Part shown: piece after piece, positions 44,375-52,791 of the stretch
Numbering within the stretch: the first letter of the stretch is position 1
Layout: each line of letters begins with the position of its first letter
Source of the DNA: Roseomonas sp. 18066
GTDB taxonomy: Bacteria; Pseudomonadota; Alphaproteobacteria; Acetobacterales; Acetobacteraceae
Direction of reading: 5' to 3'
Length of the DNA: 64,000 nucleotides
Assembly (NCBI RefSeq): GCF_902706185.1
Contig: NZ_CACSJM010000003.1
Location: 1 to 64,000 of the forward strand
The notes under the pieces: generated by a model
Told to the model about the DNA's origin: nothing
Databases searched by the model: none
The model's input: the letters and a program-made list of their open reading frames with translations, nothing else
Translations under genes and position numbers: made by a program

Positions 44375-45298
44375 TCAGCGCGACGCCTTGTACAGCTTGC
44401 TGGCGATTTCCATCATCTCCTCCGGCGCGTAATCCGGGGTGAAAGCGGAGGGAATGCCGCTGAGCTGATGGATCTTGCCGCCTTCCGGCAGGCCGTCGAC
44501 CACTTCCAGCGCGCCCGGCGGATCGCCCGGCAGCGCCTGCTCGCCCTGGCCCCAGATGCCGGCGATCTCCTTGTAGTCGGCGGGGCTCCAGGTATAGAGC
44601 CGGCGATGCGAGCCTTCCTGCAGGTATTTCTGGCATTCGGGAATCTTGTCGAGCGGAATGTTCGGCGTCGGCAGGAACTTTTCCAGCTCGACCCCGGTGA
44701 TCTGCTTCAGCGCCAGCGCATAGGCATGCGCATGCACGGAGCCGCGCACCAGCAGATAGCCGCAGACCTCGCGGCCGGTGGGATCGGTCAGCGTCTCGTA
44801 GACCCGCAGCTTGTGCAGCCGCGCGCCGCATTCCAGGTGGAAATTATGCAGCAGGTCGACCACCACATTGCCGGTGGTCGTCACCATGTCGGCATTCCAC
44901 GACATCGAATTGCTGTTGACCGGCAAGGCGCCGCCGCCGGCCGAGGCGAAGCTGGCGAAGGAACGGATGTCCTTCATCGCCTCGAAGGGCGCGCCGGAGA
45001 TATCGCCGCCATTCACCTCGTCATCGTCGTTGTCGGGCCCATTGGCCAGCATGGCGACGGCATGGCTGACCAGCTCGACATGGCCCATCTCCTCGGCGGT
45101 GATGCTGGCGACCAGGCTGTAGAAGGGGCGCAGCTTGCTCTTGCTGCGGAAGTTGAAGCTCTGGAACAGGTAGTTTCCCAGCGTCGACATCTCGCCATAC
45201 TTGCCGCCCAGCAGCTCCTGCAGGGCGGCGGCGGCATTGGGGTCGGCACGGCGGGGCGCGGGCAGCTCGGTCTGCAGCTTGTCGATGCGCATAAACAT
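44375..45298 (-). CDS. Manganese catalase family protein
   Basis: 307 residues, typical for non-heme dimanganese catalases. In the four-helix bundle the ligands fit: E36 in KYGEMSTL, E69/E70 and H73 in ITAEEMGHVELV, and a second set in NFHLECGARLHKLRVYE and VRGSVHAHAYALAL. It breaks hydrogen peroxide into water and oxygen. The ATG at 45298 (MFMRIDKLQ) matches the family N-terminus; an AGGAGG site lies 11 bases before it. It is downstream of a ferritin-like gene on the same strand, 58 bases apart; both concern iron/peroxide stress. Confidence 0.93.
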   Translation of the reverse strand: MFMRIDKLQTELPAPRRADPNAAAALQELLGGKYGEMSTLGNYLFQSFNFRSKSKLRPFYSLVASITAEEMGHVELVSHAVAMLANGPDNDDDEVNGGDISGAPFEAMKDIRSFASFASAGGGALPVNSNSMSWNADMVTTTGNVVVDLLHNFHLECGARLHKLRVYETLTDPTGREVCGYLLVRGSVHAHAYALALKQITGVELEKFLPTPNIPLDKIPECQKYLQEGSHRRLYTWSPADYKEIAGIWGQGEQALPGDPPGALEVVDGLPEGGKIHQLSGIPSAFTPDYAPEEMMEIASKLYKASR

Positions 45299-45356
45299 GG
45301 GCTCGGTTGCCTCCTGGCATTGCAGCGGAAACGGGTCGCGCGGCACGCCGGACGTA

Positions 45357-45797
45357 TCAGCCCGGATAGGCCATCCAGTCGCGATGGCGCAGCGCATCGG
45401 CCTGGGCGCGGCGAAACACCGCCTGCGCCTCGGGCGTCGCCGCCGGATGCTGCGCCGCGCGCTCATAGGCGATGGCGGTGTCATCCTCCTTGCCGCGCAT
45501 GGCCGTGAGGATGGCGCCATCGCCGGCCAGCGCAGAAAGCGACGCCTGGCGCGCCGTCAGCGGCATCGTGGCGCTTCCCTCCGGCAGCGGCTGCCGCGGC
45601 AGCCGGTCGGCCAGCAGCGTCAGCGCGGCCAGGTGCCGGTCATGATCGGTGCGGAAGCTTGCCACGGCCGCACGGGCCACCGGATTGTCGAGCCGGGCCA
45701 TGCCTTGGTCATAGGCGGCGATGGCATCCTGCTCGAGCAGCAAAAGGCTTTCGACGAGGCAGGGCAGGCCTGCTTCAGTGCCGACCATGATGGCCAT
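45357..45797 (-). CDS. Ferritin-like domain protein
   Basis: 146 residues, almost all helical. Possible metal-binding positions are E22 (LLLLEQDAIAAYDQG), D52-H55 (TDHDRHLAAL), the second pair of helices with MRGKEDDTAIAYERA, and the last with ALRHRDWM. This resembles small DUF2383/PA2169-like four-helix bundles of unknown function. It lies upstream of the Mn catalase on the same strand and probably belongs to the same stress unit. A role in iron storage is not shown. Confidence 0.7.
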   Translation of the reverse strand: MAIMVGTEAGLPCLVESLLLLEQDAIAAYDQGMARLDNPVARAAVASFRTDHDRHLAALTLLADRLPRQPLPEGSATMPLTARQASLSALAGDGAILTAMRGKEDDTAIAYERAAQHPAATPEAQAVFRRAQADALRHRDWMAYPG

Positions 45798-45939
45798 GGC
45801 GTCGATCCCCGATGCGACGTGCTGACCTACCGGATGGAAGGGCGCGTGCTGTCAAGGAACCAGCGCGGCCGCCGCCAGTTCCACGCGGCGAAAGAAATAG
45901 ACCGGCGGAGTTGCGATTTTCCGTAGAATATACCTCAGC

Positions 45940-46662
45940 TTAGCGCGACGGGCTGGCCTGGGCTTCCAGGTACAGCTCGGCCGGGCGGGCGGCGCGGGCC
46001 AGCATCGCGGCATCCAGCGCGAAGCCTTCGGGCAGGTCGCCCAGCTGCGAACGATGCGCCTGGATCGCCTGGGTCTTGGCCGGCAGCCAGGGCGCGATAT
46101 CCAGCCAGGCGCCGCGCGGCGGCCCGGGCAGCGGCGTCTCGGGCGGCAGCGCATGGCCCCAGACCGCATAGGCCAGGTGGCGTCGCCCGGGTGGCAGCGC
46201 CGCCTGCATCGCCGCGCAGGCCTGATGGTCGCCATGCGGATCATGCGCCCAGGTCGCCAGCACCGTGCCCGCATCGATCGCCGTCGCCTCGGCCGCGATG
46301 CGCGCGACCGCTTCGGCAAAGGCCGGGCCGGCGCCGGGCACGCGGCTGTCGGGCAGGCCGAGGAACACCGCGCCATCGGCGACGCCGAGGCGGCGCAGCG
46401 CCTGCCGCGCCTCCGTCTCGCGCCGGGCCGGCAGCCCGACGGCGCGATGCGCAGGATGCGAGGCCGCGCCATCGGAGATGAAGACCACCCGCACCCGCCG
46501 CGCCGCCGCGACCGCCGCCGCGATCAGCCCGCCGCAGCCCAGGCTTTCGTCATCCGGATGCGGCGCCAGCACCAGCACGCCGCCCGGCGCCAGGATCTCG
46601 TCCAGCGACCGCGACGGCAAGGCCTCCGCCTGCGCCCAGAAACCGTCGGCGCGGATCACCAC
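45940..46662 (-). CDS. PIG-L family deacetylase
   Basis: 240 residues. The zinc/catalytic motif PHPDDE is at 34-39 and the distal HGDHQ in WAHDPHGDHQACAAM; FISDGAASHP and ETEARQALRRLG are common to the LmbE/PIG-L family, which removes N-acetyl groups from amino sugars (MshB and BshB are relatives). The start is GTG at 46662 or 46659; the latter forms a GTGA overlap with the acyl-CoA-dehydrogenase-like gene. In related bacteria this pair often lies with methyltransferase and glycosyltransferase genes, or the deacetylase is fused to a methyltransferase; neither is present here. Confidence 0.88.
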   Translation of the reverse strand: MVIRADGFWAQAEALPSRSLDEILAPGGVLVLAPHPDDESLGCGGLIAAAVAAARRVRVVFISDGAASHPAHRAVGLPARRETEARQALRRLGVADGAVFLGLPDSRVPGAGPAFAEAVARIAAEATAIDAGTVLATWAHDPHGDHQACAAMQAALPPGRRHLAYAVWGHALPPETPLPGPPRGAWLDIAPWLPAKTQAIQAHRSQLGDLPEGFALDAAMLARAARPAELYLEAQASPSR

Positions 46663-47765
46663 GGCAGCCGGTCCTGCCGCAGCAGCGTGGCGGCGCCGAG
46701 CTCCAGCGCGCGGTCCGGCGCCGGCTGGCGCAGATAGGTGGCCAGGTCGCGGGCGATGCGCTCGACCGGCGCCGGGCGCAGGAAGGCCATCAGCCCGATC
46801 GAGCGGTGCACCAGCTCCAGCAGCGTCAGCGCGGCCTGCTCGACGGCGCGGCGCGCCAGGTTCACCGCGGCGACCACGCCGGCGACGTCATGCGGCATGG
46901 CGCAGAGCCGGGCCGATTGCAGGATCCACAGCCGCGCCGTCTGCACCGCGATGGCAGCCTCGCCGAAACGCTGGCGCTGGGCGCGGTCCTCGTCGCGTGT
47001 CGTCTCCAGCAAATGCTGCCGCAGCAACGCCAGCAGCGCCGCCATGCCGCCGCCCTGCACCGCCAGGCAGCGCCAGGCGCCGGTGGAGAAGGCGGGCTCG
47101 CGCAGGTAATCGCCCGGCCCGCCGATCGGCGGCGGCGCCGGCATGCCGCTGAAATCGACGCGGCCGGTGGCCGAGGCCTGCATGCCCTGCGCCGTCCAGC
47201 CGGACAGGTCGGCGCCCTGCCCCGGCGCCATCGGCGGGATCAGCATGACCGCCCCCGCCGGCGTCGCCGCCGTCACCAGCGGCCGCGTCACATGCCCGGC
47301 GCCGGAGGCGAGAATTTTCGCGCCCTGCAGCCGATCCTGCAGCAGCCGCAACGGGTCCTGGCGATCGTCGGTGTTCCAGACGCCGAACAGCTCGCCGGCC
47401 GCCGCCGCCGCCGCGGCCTGGCGCTGCTGCGCCGTGCTGCCATGGCCCAGCACCAGCTGCAGCGCATTGACATGCCCTTCGTAGAGCCGGCCGAGCGGCA
47501 GGCTGCCCTCGCCGATCGCCATCAGCACTTCCGCCAGCAGCAGGTTTCCATCGACGCCCTCGCCGAGCCCGGCGCCGCCGAGCTCCGGCGGCAGCGGCGC
47601 CACCAGCAGGCCGGCCTGCGCCAGCGCCGCGACATCGGCGCTCGGAAAGGCCCCCGGCGTGTCGAGCGCGCCGGCCTGCAGCGCGGCCCCGGCGGCCACC
47701 GCCTGGGCGCCTTTGAGCAGGCGGACGGCTTCCGCCGCGGCCGGCAGATCCAGCAGTACATCCAT
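46656..47765 (-). CDS. Acyl-CoA dehydrogenase-like protein
   Basis: 369 residues. The middle and C-terminal domains follow the acyl-CoA dehydrogenase pattern, with GGAGLGEGVDGNLLLAEVLMAIGEGSL near the N-terminus, LREPAFSTGAWRCLAVQGGGMAALL at the domain change, and a C-terminal helical bundle with LELVHRSIGLMAFL. It is shorter and more divergent than catabolic enzymes, and the typical catalytic glutamate cannot be assigned by eye, so the reaction is unknown. Coupled to the PIG-L deacetylase; I infer a joint role in glycan or secondary metabolite modification. Confidence 0.78.
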   Translation of the reverse strand: MDVLLDLPAAAEAVRLLKGAQAVAAGAALQAGALDTPGAFPSADVAALAQAGLLVAPLPPELGGAGLGEGVDGNLLLAEVLMAIGEGSLPLGRLYEGHVNALQLVLGHGSTAQQRQAAAAAAAGELFGVWNTDDRQDPLRLLQDRLQGAKILASGAGHVTRPLVTAATPAGAVMLIPPMAPGQGADLSGWTAQGMQASATGRVDFSGMPAPPPIGGPGDYLREPAFSTGAWRCLAVQGGGMAALLALLRQHLLETTRDEDRAQRQRFGEAAIAVQTARLWILQSARLCAMPHDVAGVVAAVNLARRAVEQAALTLLELVHRSIGLMAFLRPAPVERIARDLATYLRQPAPDRALELGAATLLRQDRLPW

Positions 47766-47852
47766 CGGGGAGCATTTTCCTGCAGCCTGGCCGCGCCCGC
47801 CTGCCGGGCGCCCCAGCGGGGTAATGCCGCGCGGCCTGCGGACGTTGCGTCC

Positions 47853-48428
47853 TCAGGCCAGGTCGTGCAGGTCCCGGCTCAGCGGAGGCGTCACCGTGAA
47901 GTCGGAGAACAGCACCTCCAGCCCCCTCCCTTCCGGGCTGCAGGCCATCGGCCCGACCGCGCAGGGGCCCTCGCCCGGGAAGCCGCAGAGCCGCAGCAGC
48001 GGCCAGCGGCGCCCGTCGGCCGAGGCCTGCAGCCGCAGCACGCCACCCGCCAGCGTGGCGCGCAGCCAGAGCTCGCCGGCATCGCCGCGGAAGGCGCCGG
48101 TGGCCCAGTCGGAGCGGCCCAGCGTCAGCACGCTGCCCAGCAACGCCTCGCCATCCGACAGCTCGATCCCTGCCTTGATCCAGGCTGTCGGCCCCCGGCG
48201 CAGCATGATGCCCGCCTGGTCGTAGAGCGCCGCATAGCGGCCGCGGATGCGCAGCGTGGCGGTGAAATCACCCTCCATTGCGCGGCCGAAGAAATGCCCG
48301 CTGTCGCGGGTGAAGCCGTAATGCGTCTCCCGCCAGAAATCGCTGCCGGGGGCGGTGGTGACGCGCAGCCCCTCGGCGGTCACCGACCAGGCCGGCGGCG
48401 GGTTCAACCAGGCGCATTCCTCGAACAT
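47853..48428 (-). CDS. DUF1349 family protein
   Basis: 191 residues from ATG 48428 (FEECAWLNPPPAW), a concanavalin-like beta sandwich by family. DFWRETHYGFTRDSGHFFGR, YDQAGIMLRRGPTAWIKAGIELSDG, and ASADGRRWPLLR are characteristic of the DUF1349 (YesU-like) group, some members of which bind sugars. An upstream in-frame ATG at 48494 lacks family similarity. A GGAGG site lies about 12 bases before the start. The gene stands alone between the TsuA-like and acyl-CoA-dehydrogenase-like genes; its function is not known. Confidence 0.85.
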   Translation of the reverse strand: MFEECAWLNPPPAWSVTAEGLRVTTAPGSDFWRETHYGFTRDSGHFFGRAMEGDFTATLRIRGRYAALYDQAGIMLRRGPTAWIKAGIELSDGEALLGSVLTLGRSDWATGAFRGDAGELWLRATLAGGVLRLQASADGRRWPLLRLCGFPGEGPCAVGPMACSPEGRGLEVLFSDFTVTPPLSRDLHDLA

Positions 48429-48512
48429 CTCTTTCGGTTCCTCCGGGCCCGGGATGGCCGGGAGGACTCTTCCCGAACCGGCGCCATGACTCAAGGCAGC
48501 GCGGCGCCGGCG

Positions 48513-49688
48513 TCAGACAGCCTTGGGGCGGGTCAGCCACAGCCCGCCCCAGACCGCCGCCAGCACCGCGGCGCCGAAGACCCAGCCCGACAGCGCCCCG
48601 GCCATGATGCCGGAGAGCAGCACGCCAATGGTGCAGCCCAGCGCCGTCATCGCCCCCCACCCCATCAGCACCCCGCCCAGCAGGCTTTGCGCCTGTTGCC
48701 GTGCGCTGCTGCGGGCGATGGAAAACTGCCCGGCCAGGCCCGCCGCCGCCAGCGAGGCCGCGACCAGCCCCAGCACGAAGACCAGGTTGCCGCCGACCGC
48801 GTCGGGCGCCGTGGCGCAGCCGGCGAAGCCGTCCAGCCCGCCGATGCGCGCCGGCAGCCAGCCCTGCGCCGTGCCGAGCCCGCGCGCGCCGCCGCCCAGC
48901 GCCGCGGTGACGCCCAGCGGCTCGTCGCGCAGATAGGCGACGGCGCCGAGCAGCCCGACCAGCACGCCGCCGCTCCAGGCCGGCCAGCGGGTGACGAAGA
49001 TCGCGCGCAGCAGGCTCGCCGCATCCGGCGCGGCGGCTCGGGCGGGACGGGCCGGCAGGCGGCGCAGCAACGGCCAGGCGGCGACACCCAGCACGGCCAG
49101 CGCCAGCGCCGCGCTGCCGGCATAGCCCAGGTGATGCGGCAGCCAGACCACCGGCGCATCGCGCAGCGTCGTCTCGTACAACGAAGGCCAGCTCAGGAAG
49201 CCGAGCCCGAAGCCGATCGCAGCACCCAGCAGCGAGACCGGCGCGCGCGACGATCCTTCGCCCAGCCGGTAGAGATGGCCGGCGATGCAGGCGCCCGACA
49301 GCACCATGCCGAGGCCGAAGGACAGGCCCGCGACCACCAGCACCCAGGAGACCGGCCCGACATGCGCATCCGGCGGCAGGCCCGGCACCGCCGGATTGGG
49401 CAGCCAGTTGGTCAGCACCACGAGATAGCCGAGCAGCCCCGTGGCCAGCGCCGCCAGCACCGCGAGCAATCCACGCGGATCGCCGCCATGGACGAAATCC
49501 CGTGTCAGGCACAGCAGGCAAAAGCGGCCGCGCTGCATGGCGAGGCCGACCAGGCCGCCCAGGATCAGCGCCATCAGCGGCCCGGTGCCGCCGCGCACCA
49601 GGAACCACCAGATGGCGACCAACCCCGCCAGCCCGGCCGTGAGGCCGAGCAGGCGGGGGCTCCATCCGCCGAAGGCGTCAGCGCGCAC
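48513..49688 (-). CDS. YeeE/YedE family (TsuA-like) sulfur-compound transporter
   Basis: 391 residues with about nine or ten membrane segments. Family cysteines appear in MQRGRFCLLCLTRD (C57, C60), GMVLSGACIAGHLYR (C134), a GCATAPD loop and ALGCTIGVLL near the end. In TsuA these cysteines pass thiosulfate across the inner membrane. The GTG start at 49688 overlaps the end of the periplasmic rhodanese gene by 11 bases, so both are co-translated. Thiosulfate uptake is the natural reading; other sulfur anions are possible. Confidence 0.88.
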   Translation of the reverse strand: MRADAFGGWSPRLLGLTAGLAGLVAIWWFLVRGGTGPLMALILGGLVGLAMQRGRFCLLCLTRDFVHGGDPRGLLAVLAALATGLLGYLVVLTNWLPNPAVPGLPPDAHVGPVSWVLVVAGLSFGLGMVLSGACIAGHLYRLGEGSSRAPVSLLGAAIGFGLGFLSWPSLYETTLRDAPVVWLPHHLGYAGSAALALAVLGVAAWPLLRRLPARPARAAAPDAASLLRAIFVTRWPAWSGGVLVGLLGAVAYLRDEPLGVTAALGGGARGLGTAQGWLPARIGGLDGFAGCATAPDAVGGNLVFVLGLVAASLAAAGLAGQFSIARSSARQQAQSLLGGVLMGWGAMTALGCTIGVLLSGIMAGALSGWVFGAAVLAAVWGGLWLTRPKAV

Positions 49689-50637
49689 CCCAGACCGTGC
49701 CGGCCAGGTTGTTCACCGGCACGCCGACGGCATTGCCGTATTCGGTCCAGGATCCGTCATACTGGCGAACCTCGTAGCCCAGCAGCTTGGACAGCACGAA
49801 CCAGGAATGGCTGCTGCGCTCGCCGATGCGGCAATAGACGACGATCGGCTTGCTGCCATCGATGCCGACGGCGGCATAGAGGGCGCGCAGCTCCTCGACG
49901 CTCTTGAAGGTGCCGTCCGGCCGCACGGCCTGCACCCAGGGCACGTTCACCGCGCCCGGGATATGGCCGGCGCGGATGGCGAGCTCCGGCACGCCCGGCG
50001 GCGCGAAGATCTTGCCCGAGAATTCGTCCGGCGAGCGGATGTCGAGCAGCGCCTCGCTGCTGCGCTTCTCGGCGATGGCGACGGCGTCCGCCAGGCGCGC
50101 GCGCAGGCGGCTGTTCGGCTCAGCGGCGAGCGTCACGCTGCCGGCGCGCGGCGAGGCAGCGCGGGTGCTGACCTGGCGGCCCTCGGCCTCCCATTTGGCG
50201 CGGCCGCCATCGAGGATGCGCACGTCGCGCACGCGATAGATATCGAGCACCCAGGCGCCCCAGGCGGCGAACCAGTTGTTGTTGTCGCCATAGAGCACGA
50301 CGGTGCTGTCCTGCTCGACGCCGGCGCGGCGCAGCAGCTCCTGGATCTGCTCGCGGCTGGCGATGTCGCGGCGCACGGTGTCGACCAGGTCGCGATGCCA
50401 GGACAGGTTGACGGCGCCGGGAATATGGCCGCGCTCGAACAGGCCGGGATTCACGCTGACCTCGAGCACCCGCACCTTGGGGTCCTGCAGCCGCTCGGCC
50501 AGCCAGGCGCTGTCGACGACGGGGCTGGGGCGGGATTGCGGGGCGACGGCCGGTGTCGGCGCCTGGGCCAGGGCGCCGGCCGGGGCGCCCAGCTGCAGCG
50601 CCAGGGCCGCCGCCGTCGCGAGAAGGATGCTGCGCAT
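49678..50637 (-). CDS. Periplasmic sulfurtransferase with two rhodanese domains
   Basis: 319 residues: a signal peptide (LLATAAALALQLGAPAGALAQA), an N-terminal rhodanese domain (~35-155) and a C-terminal active one (~190-315). The catalytic loop is CRIGERSS with C269. In the first domain the equivalent loop reads YGDNNNWFA and lacks cysteine, as is usual in tandem rhodaneses. It probably moves sulfane sulfur between thiosulfate and a thiol or cyanide acceptor in the periplasm. Overlap with the TsuA-like transporter suggests a common thiosulfate role. A GAGGAT site precedes the ATG. Confidence 0.9.
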   Translation of the reverse strand: MRSILLATAAALALQLGAPAGALAQAPTPAVAPQSRPSPVVDSAWLAERLQDPKVRVLEVSVNPGLFERGHIPGAVNLSWHRDLVDTVRRDIASREQIQELLRRAGVEQDSTVVLYGDNNNWFAAWGAWVLDIYRVRDVRILDGGRAKWEAEGRQVSTRAASPRAGSVTLAAEPNSRLRARLADAVAIAEKRSSEALLDIRSPDEFSGKIFAPPGVPELAIRAGHIPGAVNVPWVQAVRPDGTFKSVEELRALYAAVGIDGSKPIVVYCRIGERSSHSWFVLSKLLGYEVRQYDGSWTEYGNAVGVPVNNLAGTVWGAR

Positions 50638-51091
50638 GAAAGGGATCCTCGTCAGAAGCTGGTTTCTCGTTGGGGGAGGGTTTTCCCGCGTGGCGCCGGG
50701 GCGGGGGCAGCGACCCGGTCGGGCGCCTCGCCCGGGTTCCTGCGCCTCGCCGCGCCGCCGCGGGCCCTCCGGCCGAATTCTTTCACGACTTTAATGTTTG
50801 TGGAAACGGTAAAATGCAGATTCGTGTCGCTGAATTTTTCTGACACCCCGCCGAACGCGCTATAAACGCGACTTAGGATCGTTGTTATTGGAAAGGCGCC
50901 ATGGACAATGCGTGGAAATCGGCCATGATGCCGCTGCACGAGAAGCGCATCGGAGATCGGCAGCATGCCGCGTCACGCCCCGTTGGATTGCCCGCCTGAG
51001 CATGGCCGCCCGCCGGCGCCGTGTCGGCGCTGTCGCTGACCGGGTCTCGCCGTCCTTCCTGCCTCCTTCCGCTCCGCTTCAGGAGATGACC
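50638..51091. other. Divergent intergenic region, rhodanese / esterase
   Basis: 454 bases. The half next to the rhodanese is GC-rich; 50785-50885 is AT-rich and likely holds promoters for both directions. It includes a further GATTCGTG element (about 50819-50826). Short open frames before 51092 have no recognisable similarity. Confidence 0.5.
50840..50866 (+). promoter_or_regulatory. Candidate promoter for the esterase-metY unit
   Basis: -35-like CTGACA at 50840-50845 and -10-like TATAAA at 50861-50866, with a spacer of 15 bases, shorter than ideal. A start near 50873 would give a leader of about 220 bases before the esterase ATG. Confidence 0.35.
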
Positions 51092-52762
51092 ATGTCTCAC
51101 CAGAACCCCGTGGCGCGCCACGGCCGGCGCGACCTGCTGCGCGCCGGCGCGACGCTCTCCGCCGCCGCGCTGATCGCAGGCGCAGGCTCGGCCCGCGCCC
51201 AGGCCGCCGCCCCTGTCGTCGCCACCACCGCCGGCCGGCTGCGCGGCGTGGCCAGCGGCGAGGCCTTCGCCTTCCGCGGCATCCCCTATGGCGCGGCAAC
51301 CGGCGGCGCCCGCCGCTTCGCGCCGCCCGAGCCGCCGGCGCCCTGGCGCGGCATCCGTGATGCGACCACGCATGGCGCCTCGGCGCCGCAGCTGGCCGGC
51401 GCGGCGCCGCCCGCCGAATTCGCCTGGTACTGGTCAAGCGCCCCGCAGAGCGAGGATGCGCTGACGCTGGCCGTCTACACGCCCGATGCCAGCACGGCGC
51501 GCAAGCGGCCGGTGCTGCTCTGGCTGCATGGCGGCGCCTTCTCCTCCGGCGCCGGGACCTCGGCCGGCTTCGACGGCAGCTGGCTGGCCCGGCGACAGGA
51601 TGTCGTCGTGGTCAGCATCAACCACCGGCTGAACCTGTTCGGCAGCTTCTTCACTGGCGAGGCGCAGGACGGCCTGCCGGAGGGCAGCGGCAACCTGGCG
51701 GTGCTCGACCAGATCGCCGCCCTCCGCTGGGTCCGCGATAATATTCTCTCATTTGGCGGCGATCCAGGGAACGTGACGATCTTTGGCCAGTCAGGGGGCG
51801 CGGCGAAGGTCGCGACGCTGCTGGCGGCGCCGGCGGCGCGCGGGCTGTTCCACCGCGCGGCGATCCAGAGCGCTTCCGGTGCCTGGCGGCTGGCGACACC
51901 CGAGAACGCGGCGCGCTCGGCACACGCGCTGCTGCAGGAATTCGGCTGGTCGGCGCGCGACGCGGCGCGGCTGCGCGAGGTGCCGGTCGATAAGCTGCTG
52001 GCGGCCTATGGCAAGGTCCTTGCGGCAAACGGTGGCATTGCCGAAATTCGCCCGACGCTGGATGGCGTCGTCTTCCCCCAGCATCCCTTCGATCCGGCAG
52101 CCAGCGATTTCAGCCGCGACATCCCGCTGCTGATCGGCACCACCACCCATGAGGCCACCTTCTTCCTGGCCAGCGACCCGCGCAATTTCGCGCTGACCGA
52201 GGCGCAGCTCGCCGCCCGGCTGCAGCGCTTCCTGCGCATCGACGCGGCGCGGACCCAGGCGGTGATCGCGGCCTATCGCCGCGTCACGCCTGCCGCCACG
52301 CCGAGCCAGCTGCTGATCGCCATCGCCGGCGACTACAACTATCGCCTGCCGACCGCGCTGCTGGCCGACCGCCAGGCGTTGCAGGCCAGCGCGCCGGTGC
52401 ATGCCTATTCCTTCAACTGGACCGCGCCGGCGCGCGGCGGCGTGCTCGGCGCCCCGCATACCGGCGAGGTGCCTTTCATCTTCGGCACGCTGGAGGCCGC
52501 GCGCGCCCTGGTCGGCGAGGATCGCGGGCTGGAGACGCTGCGCGACAAGATCAGCGGCATCTGGGCCGGCTTCGCCCGCGACGGCCATCCGCGCGGCGCC
52601 GCCACGCCCGACTGGCAGGCCTATACGCCGACGCAGCGATGGGTCCAGGGTATCGGCCAGGACTGGCGCCCGCAGGGCGACCTGCTGGCCACGGCGCGGA
52701 CCGCGCTCGGCGACCTGCCATCCTATGAATACAGCGTGCCGGTGACCTTCACCCGCGACTGA
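51092..52762 (+). CDS. Carboxylesterase/lipase family protein (type B), exported
   Basis: 556 residues. A twin-arginine signal (HGRRDLLRAGATLSAAALIAGAGSARAQA) precedes the type-B fold: GRLRGVASGEAFAFRGIPYG, oxyanion HGGAF at 146-150, NHRLNLFG, and the nucleophile S234 in FGQSGGAAKVATLL. The family usually has GESAGG here, so GQSGGA is a modest deviation. A later His in the region GAPHTGEVPFIFG completes the triad. The ATG 51092 is six bases after AGGAG; ATG 51086 is too close to that site. It is 29 bases ahead of metY and probably co-transcribed. It hydrolyses an ester outside the cytoplasm; the substrate is unknown. Confidence 0.9.
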   Translation: MSHQNPVARHGRRDLLRAGATLSAAALIAGAGSARAQAAAPVVATTAGRLRGVASGEAFAFRGIPYGAATGGARRFAPPEPPAPWRGIRDATTHGASAPQLAGAAPPAEFAWYWSSAPQSEDALTLAVYTPDASTARKRPVLLWLHGGAFSSGAGTSAGFDGSWLARRQDVVVVSINHRLNLFGSFFTGEAQDGLPEGSGNLAVLDQIAALRWVRDNILSFGGDPGNVTIFGQSGGAAKVATLLAAPAARGLFHRAAIQSASGAWRLATPENAARSAHALLQEFGWSARDAARLREVPVDKLLAAYGKVLAANGGIAEIRPTLDGVVFPQHPFDPAASDFSRDIPLLIGTTTHEATFFLASDPRNFALTEAQLAARLQRFLRIDAARTQAVIAAYRRVTPAATPSQLLIAIAGDYNYRLPTALLADRQALQASAPVHAYSFNWTAPARGGVLGAPHTGEVPFIFGTLEAARALVGEDRGLETLRDKISGIWAGFARDGHPRGAATPDWQAYTPTQRWVQGIGQDWRPQGDLLATARTALGDLPSYEYSVPVTFTRD

Positions 52763-52791
52763 GCGCGACCAAGCCGCAACAGGAGAACGCC

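Noticed and set aside
46806-49907. Frame of about 1030 codons on the plus strand
   Set aside because: Antisense shadow of the acyl-CoA dehydrogenase-like, DUF1349 and TsuA-like genes; rich in Arg, Gln and Ala without domain signatures.
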